In this document: piece by piece, positions 36,340 through 49,311 of the stretch
How positions within the stretch are numbered: position 1 is the first letter of the stretch
Layout: the number at the start of each line of letters is the position of its first letter
DNA from: Begonia masoniana
Taxonomy: Eukaryota; Streptophyta; Magnoliopsida; Cucurbitales; Begoniaceae
Length of the DNA: 64,000 nucleotides
Reading direction: 5' to 3'
Assembly (NCBI GenBank): GCA_022432975.1
Contig: CM039514.1
Coordinates: 9,779,519-9,843,518 of the forward strand
Translations under genes and position numbers: made by a program
Notes under the pieces: model-generated
What the model was told of the DNA's origin: nothing
Database searches by the model: none
What the model saw: the letters and a program-made list of their open reading frames with translations, nothing else

Positions 36340-37173
36340 TCGTCATCTTGCTCCATCCAATTCATGAGGGTTTTCGTTAGCTCTCTCTAGGACTCAGCTA
36401 TCTCTCTCTGTGTGATGGTGAGCTCCTCGACTTTGCCTACGAGGAACTCTAGTCTCTGCTCTATTCTGTCCCACCTACTAGCCATCTGGGGGGACAATGG
36501 TCGCACGGTGGCCTCCTCTATAGAAACATCTGCAGAGATGGAAGTCCCCTAATATCCCTTGAACATCCAAGTCTCGTCGACTTCAACTAGGTTTATCCGA
36601 ATCAAATACATCGTCGGATCTCTGTGTTCTCAGCTGCTCTCCAATCGATAGCTGAACCTGAGCTCTGTCGACGTTCTTCTGTATCAACATGTCATACAAC
36701 AGATACTTGTTGCATGTCCGACCGATCTCATGCATGTGACCTAAAATCACGAAGCCAGGTTTCCTGTTGTACAGCTTCTTCATCACATAGAGATCCATGC
36801 AGCTCACGAGATCTCTATGTCCATCCCGAGGTAGAATAGTGTTGGTTATCATATTGTGAATAATCCAAGTTCTGACGTTTAAATCCTTGGATTTTGGCTT
36901 CATGAACCCTCTGATGTTGGCATTTCGATGAATTTCTTTAAGCAAGTCAAGTCCCTCGGCCGATTTGACAAAATCACAATCTCGGAAAACATGATAGTAT
37001 CTCTCCATCTCATTTCCTTCTCTGGCAAACCCGAGTAATTCATTAACCATCTCTGGAGGTATAATAATCTATGTACCGAGGATTTACGTCTTCGAACATC
37101 CTGACCTTCTAGTAGAGGTCAAGTTCGCATAAAACAAGCGAACAATTCTATCGTAGTTATCGTCTCTCAATCC
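36340..37173 (-). pseudogene. MULE second gene, 3' part
   Basis: Minus-strand continuation of the gene that starts at 41919, displaced by the solo LTR at 37179-41569. It reads RIVRLFYANLTS near 37130, then [80 protein letters not shown] and EIGRTCNKYLLYDMLIQKNV, ending near 36587. The WIIHN...LPRDGHR and LLYDML pattern resembles the plant transposon-associated domain I know from retro- and MULE-linked proteins. The biochemical role is unknown. The open stretch 36583-37050 is intact. Confidence 0.7.
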
Positions 37174-37221
37174 GTACATGTAACGACCCTAATACTGTAC
37201 CCAATATCCGTACCATACTGG

Positions 37222-37619
37222 GGACTAGTCTCTGCTCTCTTCTGTCCCACTACTAGCCATCTGGGGGGACAATGGTCGCACGGTGGCTCCTCTATAGAAA
37301 CATCTGCAGAGATGGAAGTCCCTAATACCCTTGAACATCAAGTTCGTCGACTTCAACTAGGTTTATCCGAATCAAATACATCGTCGGATCTCTGTGTTCT
37401 CATCTGCTCTCCAATCGATAGCGAACCTGAGCTCTGTCGCGTTCTTCTGTATCAACATGTCATACAACAGATACTTGTTGCATGTCCGACCGATCCTATG
37501 CATGTGACTAAAATCACGAAGCCAGGTTTCCTGTTGTACAGCTTCTTCATCACCTAGAGATCCCTGCAGCTCACGAGATCTCTATGTCCATCCCGAGGTA
37601 GAATAGTGTTGTTATCATA
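37222..37619. repeat. Damaged duplicate of MULE sequence 36447-36855
   Basis: Runs from CTAGTCTCTGCTCT to GGTAGAATAGTGTTG in the same orientation as its parent about 775 bp upstream. By eye it differs by about eleven single-base deletions and about four substitutions, with no insertions. It lies between the first 43 bases of the solo LTR and the (AT)n run. Confidence 0.9.
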
Positions 37620-37626
37620 TTTGTAC

Positions 37627-38099
<473 letters not shown>

Positions 38100-38284
38100 T
38101 TAAAACTAATATCTTTAATTAAACTCTAGGCGGAACCTAAACCGAAATCAAAACCAGAATCGAAATCGGAATTTAAATCTAAGTTTAAAACCATTTAAAA
38201 CAAATATTAAAACTATTTAAATTAAAACCAATTTTCGATTAAAACAAATGGGAGGGCAGTTCTGTCATTCTGCCGATGGAAGGA

Positions 38285-38440
38285 GGGTAGCGCCCGATCG
38301 CTGCGATATGCAACGATCGCAGCGCTCGCTCGCTGCGTGCTGCAGCGATCGCAGCGCTCGATCGTTGCAATGTGCAGCGATCGCAGCGCCCGATCGCTGC
38401 CCTTGGCAGCGCTCGATCGCTGTACGCCTCACGAGCCTGT
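38285..38440. repeat. GCGATCGC-rich palindromic cluster
   Basis: Degenerate repeats of about 20-40 bp built from CGATCGCTGC, GCAGCGATCGCAGCGC and CGATCGTTGCAATG. The patch is GC- and CpG-rich within an otherwise AT-rich LTR and can fold on itself. Could be a regulatory patch of the LTR; no function is shown. Confidence 0.8.
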
Positions 38441-39207
38441 TGCTTTTGCTCTCTGCGTAAAATGCTCTTTGTATTTACACTTAATCCATACTCTCTGGAA
38501 TCCAATTCCAGAGAGCAATACATCACCCATTTAACACCCCCCACATCAATAAACACAATAACTTACCACTTCCACTCAACCCAAAATGTACTTAAACTCA
38601 ACCGACTTGCAGCGGACTTTGCAAAATCCAACTGCATGGATAGCTCTAAAAACCGAGCATATCCTTAACAATCCAAAAAACAATCAAAATATTTCTATAC
38701 ACAGTTTACCAAAAACCTTTGAAACATTAAACATAAAACCTATCACCTATCCACTATCAGATCCAAACACCCTAAAATATCTATACAATCATTAATCAAA
38801 ATCATCCCAAAACCCTCAAAACTATACGTACTATCCCCACGGGTCAGATGAGCCTCGACTGCGCCAACACACCACCGCAGCCATCCTCCGTCAACTGGAC
38901 TCAAGCCTCAGGAGGAGGAATCTCATCCTCACCTGGTTCCTCGATATCTAGATCACCTACACCATACAATACACTATGAGATGAAATCCCAGTAAGCTCT
39001 ACGTAAATGCAATGCATGCTGTGCGTATGAGTTCGATAAACCATGCTTTATTTTATCTTACTATGTAATGCTCAATAGGTGTCACCGAGATCCTATCCCT
39101 CTAACCAGAGAGAGCTCATCCAGCGGGCGGACTACTCTTTCCAGCTAGAGGCGGGGGGGTGCACGCTTACAACACGTACAGCCGTGCCTGAGCCCCACCT
39201 CGCGTGA

Positions 39208-40300
39208 CCAATACGCCTTTCGGCCAATATGCCTTTCGGCCAATAAGCCTTTCGGCAATAAGCCTCTTTCGGCCAATAAGCCTTTCGGCCAATAAGCCTT
39301 TCGGCCAATAAGCCTTTCGGCCAATAAGCCTTTCGGCCAATAAGCCTTTCGGCCAATAAGCCTTTCGGCCAATAAGCCTTTCGGCCAATAAGCCTTTCGG
39401 CCAATAAGCCTTTCGGCCAATAAGCCTTTCGGCCAATAAGCCTTTCGGCCAATAAGCCTTTCGGCCAATAAGCCTTTCGGCCAATAAGCCTTTCGGCCAA
39501 TAAGCCTTTCGGCCAATAAGCCTTTCGGCCAATAAGCCTTTCGGCCAATAAGCCTTTCGGCCAATAAGCCTTTCGGCCAATAAGCCTTTCGGCCAATAAG
39601 CCTTTCGGCCAATAAGCCTTTCGGCCAATAAGCCTTTCGGCCAATAAGCCTTTCGGCCAATAAGCCTTTCGGCCAATAAGCCTTTCGGCCAATAAGCCTT
39701 TCGGCCAATAAGCCTTTCGGCCAATAAGCCTTTCGGCCAATAAGCCTTTCGGCCAATAAGCCTTTCGGCCAATAAGCCTTTCGGCCAATAAGCCTTTCGG
39801 CCAATAAGCCTTTCGGCCAATAAGCCTTTCGGCCAATAAGCCTTTCGGCCAATAAGCCTTTCGGCCAATAAGCCTTTCGGCCAATAAGCCTTTCGGCCAA
39901 TAAGCCTTTCGGCCAATAAGCCTTTCGGCCAATAAGCCTTTCGGCCAATAAGCCTTTCGGCCAATAAGCCTTTCGGCCAATAAGCCTTTCGGCCAATAAG
40001 CCTTTCGGCCAATAAGCCTTTCGGCCAATAAGCCTTTCGGCCAATAAGCCTTTCGGCCAATAAGCCTTTCGGCCAATAAGCCTTTCGGCCAATAAGCCTT
40101 TCGGCCAATAAGCCTTTCGGCCAATAAGCCTTTCGGCCAATAAGCCTTTCGGCCAATAAGCCTTTCGGCCAATAAGCCTTTCGGCCAATAAGCCTTTCGG
40201 CCAATAAGCCTTTCGGCCAATAAGCCTTTCGGCCAATAAGCCTTTCGGCCAATAAGCCTTTCGGCCAATGCTATGCTCAATACGCCTTTCGGCCAGTGCT
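39208..40300. repeat. 16-bp minisatellite, about 66 copies
   Basis: Unit AATAAGCCTTTCGGCC, almost perfectly repeated, with variants only at the edges (ATACGCC, ATATGCC, one unit lacking a C and one with an extra CTC at the left; CCAGTGCTATGC at the right). Because 16 is not a multiple of three, all three minus-strand frames stay open through a 48-bp superperiod; these are not genes. Confidence 0.96.
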
Positions 40301-41574
40301 ATGCTTTACGTTATCTTTAAAACTCTGTGCGGAAGTTCATTTTCATGCTTTTCTTTAAAACAAGTGATGCGTGAACAGTTCAATATCATACAATAAACAA
40401 GCAATAATATATACCATCAAAGACTGTAAAACCTTATCTATAAAACAAATAAACCTAGCTACCCAACCAAAGCAATATAAACTAGTGCGTCACCAAACTC
40501 CTCGAGACGACATTCGACGTACGGTGTAGGCCAATCGGCCAGAGAAGATCACGAGAACTTACCTCGTGTCCAAAGCAGCTCAAGCTCCGTCCACGAACGT
40601 TGTTTGTCTGAAGCAAAACACAATATCTACGTTATAACGAGTTTAAGCTATCGATCGTCCAAATTACAAAATCTTAAATAAGGAGACTTTCTAAAGTTCT
40701 AATCCAATTCATTGGACTATTTATTCGAGCAATTCACGTTCGGCACCCTAAATTCCAATTTACGAGTTATTCCTAAAATCTCGAAAATCCCTAATTTTAA
40801 CATTTTCACAAATTGTTTCAACTTCGTCCAATAACGTCGAATACGTGCAATATATACTTAATCACGGCTAACCTATTAATTACGAACCCTAATTCGAGTT
40901 TTTAAATCGAAACCCTAAACGAACCTAATGGTTTAAAATTCCGAAATCATCGAAATAAACGCTCTAAGACTATAGATCCATACCTAGAACGTCGATTGGA
41001 GGAGAAAGCGTGAAGAAAACGAAACGAACGGGAGAAAGATCGGAGGTCGGAATGAAGGAAATCGTCGGCGGCCGAGGGTTTGCTCTCTGGAATTTGGCGC
41101 GGGCAGAGGAGAAAAAGAGGAGAAGTGAGGAGAGAAGAGAAATTAGGTTAATTTATAATATTGAATTGGTAATTTACCAAAATGCCTTTTTCTTTGATTT
41201 TTATAAAGTTTCGTCATTCGGTTCGTTAGTCGTCTAGTTATTCGGTTTCATCCAAACTCCTTACTTCACCCATAAGTCCAACTTAATATCTACGATTTAA
41301 CAAAACTGTCCGTTTGCAATTCGGACCTCGTTTACTATTTTTATTAAAACATCCTTTATATTATGAAAAATGTAATTACTCGGAATATAGCGTTTAATCT
41401 CCGAAAATTCCCATAATTTTCTTAAAATTCCTATTAATTGTTAGAATCGTAATGACGCTTTCTTTTCGTGAAACAGACCTGATTTGACATAATTACCAAA
41501 AATGCCATTATATAACAAAATATGAATATAATATATTATATCTGAAATCCGTACAAGCTGGGTATTACAGTACA

Positions 41575-41919
41575 CTCTATGTAGGGCGACTCTGTCGAAG
41601 ATCGCCTTGATCTCAAATGACTCCCAACCTCTAAAGTTGACGGTTTTTGAATGAATAATCAATCGGCTTGACATATCCCGTTCAAACTGCTCCTTACACA
41701 TCTGATTTCGAAATTCATTCGAAAAATACCAAGTTGGCGGTCGTTGCGCTCACACGGAGCACCTTGTGACGACGATGGCTGGTTTTTCGAACCCCCTTGA
41801 AATGGTCCTCCTTGTGACATCGATGAATGATTTGGCGAAGGCTGTTCGGTAGGGCCACCTTGTGACGGACCTTCTCGTGACGAGATAACTTTTCGTTTAA
41901 CCGTAAATTTGGGTTCCAT
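41575..41919 (-). pseudogene. MULE second gene, 5' part
   Basis: Starts MEPKFTVKRKVISSREGPSQ with a G/P/S/Q-rich head (SMSQGGPFQGGSKNQPSSSQ), then RMNFEIRC. With one frame change it continues MCKEQFERDMSSRLIIHSKT, NFRGWESFEIKAIFDRVALH and RVY, where the GTACA target site of the solo LTR interrupts it. It matches 29740-30080 of the first MULE copy. Confidence 0.72.
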
Positions 41920-42089
41920 TAGAGGGGAATTTGGCGATTTAGATTAAATTAGGGATTTAGGGATTTTGATAATTTAGGGCTTGGATTTGATGGATTTTTT
42001 AATGATATTGAAAGACAAAGATTAGGGATGGGGGAATCAACAAGGTAGGGGCGTGAAATGGTCGGATTTTGTATTGGAATAGTGGTTCG

Positions 42090-42773
42090 GGTCGAGAGAA
42101 AATTGAATTATATACTGTCGGGGATCGGTCCCCTGACCGTTCTCGACCCTAATTTTAAGAACCGATGGGGGGGGGGGGGGGGGGTCACTGTCCCCCATCG
42201 GCCTTCCGTTCTCCAACCCGGCCTTCCGTTCTCCAACCCTAATTTTGAGAACGAGGGGTGGTTTCGGGGCAGTGACCCTCCGTTCTCAAACATTTTAAGG
42301 GGAGAACTGAGGGTCACCACTCCGAAACTACCTTAAGTTCTTAAACATTGTTCTTCAAAATGGAGGGTCGTTTCAGGGAGGTGACCCCTTGTTCCCGAAC
42401 ACCTCTAAAATGGAGAGACAGGAACGGGCAACCGTTTGGGGGCGGGGACTCCCCGTTCTCCAATCACGTGAGGTGCACGTTGGACGGGGGGTCCCCGCCC
42501 CCCACATCGATCCCCGACCCAATACGTCCAGTGCCATGTAAGCATTGGACAAAACGGGGTGATCAGCCCCCTATTCTCGGCGTTAATTCAGAACAGGAGT
42601 GATCGGCCCTCGTTCTAAGCGTAAATTTTGAACCCGGGGGGGGGGGGGGGGGTGTTCGATGGAGTTTGATCTGTAACATTTTTTATGGTTTAAAATTTTA
42701 GTTGTTAGAGTTTTTAGTTTAGGAAGTGTTTCAGATTAAACTCATACTTTGGGGTTCAAATTGGTTTTACTCC
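42090..42773. repeat. Right TIR of the two-gene MULE
   Basis: Inverted relative of 33213-33740. Contains a repeated CGGCCTTCCGTTCTCCAACC (two copies near 42199 and 42219), GAGAACG phrases and G runs of 15 or more at about 42167-42184 and 42638-42652. Confidence 0.75.
42108..42114 (-). promoter_or_regulatory. TATA box of the MULE second gene
   Basis: TATATAA on the minus strand, about 190 bp before the ATG at 41919, in a position mirroring the transposase TATA box in the other TIR. Confidence 0.5.
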
Positions 42774-43100
42774 TAAGAAATACGAACCAAGTGAATATGA
42801 TTTCCACCTTAGAGAGGTCCTACTAAATATTGAAACTATATTAATATTCGAGTAATTAAATCTTGTAAGGTTATTATGTTTAATTAAAACAATAAAATGA
42901 TGTTAGTCTCGTATTTTAATAGCTACATAGTGACAAATAAAATTGACAGCCAATTGATTTTAATACAATTATAAATAATTAATTTATATTAATATAATAT
43001 CATTGTGTTAAATCACGTTAATAAATATATTTAAATATAAAAAATAAAAAAGTTAATGTAGACATTAATTTAATTAGATAGAAACAATTACGGTAGAGGA
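42530..43100. repeat. Tandem duplication across the MULE right end, copy 1
   Basis: Runs from AGTGCCATGTAAGCATTGG through the last about 240 bp of the TIR, the target site and about 320 bp of flank to GGTAGAGGAAAG. The second copy follows directly. Confidence 0.9.
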
Positions 43101-43103
43101 AAG

Positions 43104-43670
43104 AGTGCCATGTAAGCATTGGACAAAACGGGGTGATCAGCCCCCTATCTCGGCGTTTAATTCAGAACAGGAGTGATCGGCCCTCGTTCTAAGCGTAAAT
43201 TTTGAACCGGGGGGGGGGGGGGGGGTGTTCGATGGAGTTTGATCTGTAACATTTTTTTATGGTTTAAATTTTAGTTGTTAGAGTTTTTAGTTTAGGAAGT
43301 GTTTCAGATTAAACTCATACTTTGGGGTTCAAATTGGTTTTACTCCTAAGAAATACGAACCAAGTGAATATGATTTCCACCTTAGAGAGGTCCTACTAAA
43401 TATTGAAACTATATTAATATTCGAGTAATTAAATCTTTTAAGGTTATGATGTTTAATTAAACAATAAAATGATGTTTATTCTCTTATTTTAATATCTACA
43501 TATGTGACAAATAAAAGTTGACGCAATTATTTTAATAAATTATAAATAATTAATTTATATTAATTATAATTATCATTGTTTAACACGTTAATAAATATAT
43601 TTAAATAGTAAAATAAAAAAGTTAATGTAACATTAATTTTAATTAAATATGAAACAATTAAGGTAGAGGA
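43104..43670. repeat. Tandem duplication across the MULE right end, copy 2
   Basis: Begins with the same AGTGCCATGTAAGCATTGG and ends GGTAGAGGAGAA. It differs from copy 1 by many one- to two-base indels as well as substitutions, concentrated in the AT-rich last 250 bp. Confidence 0.9.
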
Positions 43671-44317
43671 GAATAATAATTTTTGGTTAGGGCTCTTGTT
43701 TGGATAGTAGAAGTCTAACACTTTAAATAATATTTAATAAAAATTTCTACTCTTTTTGCTTAGGGCTCTTGTTTGGTGGACTTCAAGAAAGGGTAATATA
43801 ACATTTTCCGAGTAGTATATTTATTTAAGTTAATTATCAAAATAGAACTTAAATAAAAAAAAATCCAATTAACAGTTTAAATTTTTAATTTGATTAATTG
43901 ACACATTTCAAGTGTTAACCGTGGACATCTTACCATTAACGTCCGTTACATTTTCCGTTACTTCTCCTATTTTCTTCTTTCTTATCGACTGTGGAGGGAG
44001 AGGAAGGAAGGAAGGAGAGACGGAGGAGAAAGACTTTACGAAAATTATTAACGAAGATTAATATAATTTAACAATAAGATGTCCAATATTAATATCTCAA
44101 ATTTTGATATGTAAATAAAAAATTTATGATGTCAGCCTCTTTTATTTTAAGTTCCATTTGGATAATTACCCATTTATATTCAAAGGAACAGTCTATTTTT
44201 GCAAATGTTTAGAACTAATAAACTTCACCCGCATCCTCTACTTGGCAAAAACATGCAAATAGAAGAATAATTCAACAAGTCAATCCATACCTAGAAAGAC
44301 TGCAACTTCTGTCTTTG

Positions 44318-44322
<5 letters not shown>
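43671..44322. other. AT-rich spacer
   Basis: No gene recognised. The phrase TTAGGGCTCTTGTTTGG occurs twice (about 43688 and 43761), and a purine-rich patch (GGAGGGAGAGGAAGGAAGGA) lies near 43991. Confidence 0.5.
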
Positions 44323-44348
<26 letters not shown>

Positions 44349-44349
44349 C
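44323..44349. repeat. (CT)n microsatellite
   Basis: About 13 CT units beyond the 3' end of the EDR2-like gene. Confidence 0.88.
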
Positions 44350-44665
44350 AGTCTATACTGAAACCTGCTAAAGTTTCCTGAACATTTCTTCTCCTGTGTT
44401 TTCATGGTGGAAAAGGGTCTCAGAAACTTAAGTTGTTCCATAAGCACAATAGATCCCACCTTCCAAACATCTTCCATTTTAATTACTTTTCTTTATAAAA
44501 AAAAATGTACATTCCAGTTAGGGAAGAAAAGAAAAAACCAAATTAGCAACCTCGGATTGGGGCTCGAAACAAGTATCGAAAGACGAGCAGTCTTCTTGTT
44601 TTTGACCAGCAAACCCTTCATTCGAGAGTCCCAAAAGAATTTCGGCAAATATCTCGATTTCTGCC

Positions 44666-47068
44666 TCACAAACCGAGTTGGTGATAATTAGTGAAATCAA
44701 TTTCATTTAGTCTAATGCAAGACAGTAAATGCTCTGGCAAATCCTCTACTTTGTTTCCCTGTTTTTTTTTTTCAAGATTATAAAAAAGTCAGCTATGGAA
44801 ACACATAACAACATATATTTTTCAAAAAGAAGTAATTTACCTGTATTGTTAGACCAAAATCCAAGATGCTCAGCTTCATTCTGTCATAGAATGTTTCAAA
44901 ACCTCTCCGAGAAATATAGCTGAATCTATGCACATCCAAATCGATCTCCAAATAGTTTTCCCCCTTCATTATCCGAGAATATACATCGAGTAAGACGATA
45001 ATTCATCGTTAAATTATTTCTCTACTCGTATATTTAGACAGAGATTTCTTGGTTAGAGATGAAACAAAATCAGCATTATTACCAAGTAAAACTCGTGTTG
45101 AGGCCTTGAGAGAACTGGTTTTTCATTATAAGCATTCAGAAGTTTCTTTTCGGCTGCACTTAAGTGAAGATCCTCCACATTCACCATCCGGCCCAATATC
45201 TTTAATCGCTCCCTGAATGGTTGAACACTGTCCAGAGGAAACCCTCTTACTCGTTCGGCTTCATCGTTTATTAATCTCTGTACGAAAGGAATTATCATGT
45301 TAGAACGATAATTGTCAATGAAAAAACATAGAAGCAAATGGACTTTTGACAGAGAACTCGAGAAGCATTTCGTCTTACAGTAATATTTTCACGAAATGTA
45401 GATGGAAGGTTTGAGTAAGTTTCAGATATCTTGAAGTAGAGAACCAAGCTCACTCCTTCACCATCATTTTCGGTTTGGAAGAGCGCGGTGGGGTATAACG
45501 GAAACTGCAGAAAGATAGCAAATCCATCAATCTCGGCAAAATCTGAAGAGTACTAGGAGAAAGGGAACAAAAAAAAGCTATAAATTACCTGAATGTTAAC
45601 AACAAGAATAGGAGGAATAGCTTCGGTCGAACTCATGGAGGGAAGTTCGACAAAACGAGCTATATGATCGATCTTTCTTTGAGATAAGAAAACATCAACC
45701 CCAAACGGATAGAATGCGGCGAAGTTTGGGGCAGAATCCTTTTTCTTGTCCCTGAAAGCAAATAGTTAAGGACCCAATTTAGATTAATAAAATGAAAATT
45801 TAATAATTTGGTGAGGTAATTGATAGAAAGAAGAACAGAAAAATGTAAGGGACATTGATTTTCTCAACCTCAAGTAGTTCTTTCCTCTGACTTTGAAAGT
45901 GTTCGGATCGACCGGCGACCAACAATCCGGCATTCGCTTTCCTTTCGGACAGCAAGGAACTGAAGAGCCAGCCACTGGTCTTTGCAGAATTCCCTTGGGT
46001 GAAACTGAACAAGAAAATTAAAGAACAATTTAAGCATAAATTCTACTAGTTTCTCAGACCACCCATAAAAGTTGTTTTTGTTTCCTGAGAAAGTAACCCA
46101 ATTCTATGAAAAAGAAACAGAAATAGCAGCTTGCCCCTAAACTAGTTCATGGAGAAGATGAAGAGGAAGAAGCCCAGTTGAAGCTTACTTGGCTGATCAA
46201 GATATCCTTCCTTCAATTTGAAGGAAAGTTTTGACATTGCCTTTTTCTTTAAATTTGACGTTGCAGACGTTAATGCTCTTCGATTGGCAGTGGCAGCTGG
46301 TGAGGTAGTGGAGGCAATACAAGGCAAGCATCCATTCTGAAGAATCCGGCCATGGCTACACTCATTCCTTTCATTCCCTCTCTCACCTTCGTCGTCTTCA
46401 CAGTCGTTTGGCTGCACCTTCGCCATGTTTACGTTCTTAAACACCTCTGAAACACACCTTCCTTCGCCATTGTTATCGTTATCCCTTTTCGGTGGATTGG
46501 AATGACAAATCGATGAGGTATTTTCTCTGTTTTCCGTAGAATTTACAGCCCTAGGGGATGAAATACTTAACGTCGTTCCAGATTCAGAGCCATTCAACGA
46601 CGCCAAATCTGAAACTAGAGAAAAACAATCATTGAGAACGATTTAATTTTCGATTCGACTGTTTCCGCAAGATTTTTCCATACCTTCACGAAAGCTGTAG
46701 AAATCGTCATCGTCGTCGGAGTTGTTCGCAGAAAAGGAATCAAGCCAAGCTGCGTCCACGCTTCCAGCCGCTGAATCATACGAATAAAAACTAGCTGTAA
46801 ATCAAATCCACAAACCTGATATAGCTTGGCTTCGATGGAGAAGCGACTGCAAGAGACCACAAGCAAAGAAGAAATAAAAATGGAATAAGCATCTAGAGAG
46901 AGAATGAGCAAAACCTTGGAAGGTAGGAGTTCTGAAGGAAGGATCAGTGGTGGTAGAGAAATCACTCCGACGAGATGAAGCACGCCTTCTGCTTCTTCGT
47001 CGTCGTTTTCTAGGTAGACGTAATCCCCTTCCGACGCAACCTTCTGGCTTGGAGCCACATGCGCCCAT
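44666..47068 (-). CDS. EDR2-like protein with DUF1336 (EDR2_C) domain, N-myristoylation signal
   Basis: Nine exons on the minus strand: 47068-46915, 46794-46684, 46608-46189, 46004-45869, 45751-45589, 45504-45379, 45277-45083, 44963-44841 and about 44745-44666, about 502 residues, normal for the family. It starts [17 protein letters not shown], a myristoylation and probable acylation signal, followed by a basic patch ([10 protein letters not shown]). An acidic segment ([14 protein letters not shown]) and a linker precede the DUF1336 domain: [20 protein letters not shown], then [58 protein letters not shown] and [20 protein letters not shown], ending [16 protein letters not shown]2 relatives bind lipids and restrain defence signalling; the role of this short subgroup is unclear. 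All splice phases agree except at the last acceptor (near 44746), where one base seems wrong. I recall At3g29180/At5g39430 as relatives, unverified. Confidence 0.9.
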
Positions 47069-49311
47069 CCTCACCGGCTCACAGTAGCAGATCAGCTTCA
47101 GAAATCTATGAATCTACTACAATTTTTGCAGCTACTCCTTCAGTGATCTCCCGTCCTCCTTATCCTGAACCCACTGTTGTCCTTAACGACATTACTGTCT
47201 CGCCGAGTCTACAACGTGGCTCTGGTAATGGCGGTAGAAGTCAATGGCAACGACGAACTGAGAGAGCGATGGGCACACACGTAAACTCTGTGGTCCACTT
47301 TCGAACGCGGTTAAAGAACAAATGATCAGACGGCGGATGATTCGGCACGCCCATTAAAAATACAGTAAACAATGATATGGTCGGTAGACGCCATTATGGA
47401 ACCAAAAACGTGTTCAAGTCTCTAATTTCTACCTGACTGATTGAATACCCATTGTTTAATATCTTATCGTCTTCATCTGCTAAAGCACTTCTCAAGCTTC
47501 TCTCTCCTACAATTGATTTCTGTGAAGAGAGAGAAGTGTCTGGATTTCTGATAATTTCTCTACACATTCAGAAGAGTGTTGGGTAGGACAATTGAGGAAG
47601 GGGACAAGCTCAGATTTTTGTTTATGGGTTTCGTCTGCTGCATGATTTCCATAAAGATATGAAAAACCTTTCGTTGGTCGACTCATTTTGAGAATTGTCT
47701 ACCTCAAATTGGTTAGAACTTTCAATGAATTGAAGAAATGACTTGTAAGTTGTAATATGCTGATACTTGGATTTATTGTTCCATCATACTTCATTCTTTT
47801 TTCATTTATTACTTTTAGATACCTCGTATCTCGTCCTCTTTGAAACGAGAATACATGGTGGTGCAATTTTGGACCTGAAAAAGCAAATTGTTAGGTGGAA
47901 ATTGCTTTTTATGGGACCAAATCTGTTACTGGGCTCATACCTTACCAGGGTTTTCTCTGTTTGGTGATGCATGATAATAATGTTCAAGTAGACTGACTTG
48001 CCATAACCATTGACTCATCAAGCATTTTGCCTTGCATGGTGTAATCTTGAAGAGTGGGTTTTGGGTCCAAAAGCAAATAGGCCTTTTCTTTTTTGTTCCA
48101 TGGGAGACGGATTCTCTGCTCCACTAGTTTGCCCTACGAAATATCATGTTCTACATCTAGAAAAGTAAGAAAACCCTAACTTTAGATGTGATTTTGGTAA
48201 TAACCCAAAAGTGATAAATTTAATCGGCCCAACTTAAGCCTGCCCACCAAGTAGAGCCGTCATTACATCAAAATTTTTATATTAGTAAAATTTTGAAATA
48301 ATTTTTCGCGTTATTCACCCGTCAACATGTTTCGTGTTGAATTAAATTATAATAAATCGTTTACGTTTGAAAACGTATGATTTTTCGATCAAATGCTCAA
48401 TCTAGTAGATAAGAATCCAAAATAAATTGAAATTTTTCTTCTGATTTATTATTATTTTTTGGTGGAAAGTTATGTGACGTTTGTATTTTCATCTGATTAG
48501 AATCTAAACATTTAAAGATAAGTTCGAATCTAAGTCTCATTCTCATTCATTTTCTCATTTAGTTTTTTGATAGTTGCATACTCGAATTTCGAGTGTATGA
48601 TTTGTTTGAAGAACGTCTTGAAATTCAGGTGGACCGTTAGCTATTGTGTATCATCTTACAAGAATAGAGTATGGTATAGATCAACATGGAGGAGGTATGG
48701 GTAAAAGTATTGGCCACAAGGAAGAATTCTAGAATTCTCTCCTTGAATTCCATGTGTTTTAGATTTAGAAAAGTGCAAATTTTCAAAAAAGAGAATCTTA
48801 TGGTATGTTGGGAATCTCTTTTATGATAATCATCCACGCTTGAAACGTATTTTAATGTTCGAAAGTTGGATAGGCGGGCCCTTACGTCAAGATTATATTG
48901 CCCCAAATTTTTTAGGAGGCCTACGTCTAATAGAAACTGTCCCTTGGCCGTAAGTCCTGACAAAAGGTTTTAGAAACTCAAGATCTTCAGTATTTTTGTA
49001 TTATTTCTATTGATCTTTGGATTAAGTAGAGTTTTAGACTAATTGACGGTGAAAATTGACGAAACTGATAAGTTTTTCACAAAATCTGTCCTCGAAACAT
49101 CGCCTTTAAACATACAATGTCAGAGTAGGGTGACCACAAACGATGCTAGTCCAGGCTCCGCGGCAACAATCTGAGCTAGGCTAGGCCTGACTTCGGATGC
49201 CTCGATCTTATATCATATTTTTATTATTTTAATAATGGGTTTAGTCATGGTCCGACATGATTTAAGACAAGCCTTATTTCTTGAAAAAGCAAAAAACAAC
49301 ATGGTGTTGGT
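47069..49311. other. Intergenic region upstream of the EDR2-like gene
   Basis: The first few hundred bases are probably promoter and 5' UTR of the EDR2-like gene. The rest is moderately AT-rich with no coding domain, TIR or LTR that I recognise. A short GC-rich passage near 49140-49195 (CTAGTCCAGGCTCCGCGG) resembles degenerate repeats but was not classified. Confidence 0.5.

Noticed and set aside
38285..38440. GCGATCGC words like the cyanobacterial HIP1 repeat, hinting at contamination
   Set aside because: The patch is inside a plant LTR with a proven target-site duplication and AT-rich flanks; short palindromes alone are not evidence of bacterial origin.
39132..40280. Three long overlapping minus-strand ORFs with a 16-residue repeat
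   Set aside because: A 16-bp repeat without stops opens all frames through a 48-bp superperiod. Identical peptides in three frames show it is not selected protein.
39208..40300. CRISPR array, because of regularly spaced identical repeats
   Set aside because: The repeats are contiguous with no unique spacers, and the context is a plant LTR. The same reasoning applies to the arrays at 1-4165.
47059..47325. Plus-strand ORF opposite the EDR2-like start
   Set aside because: It overlaps the first exon and promoter of the minus-strand gene, has no domain and is a shadow frame.
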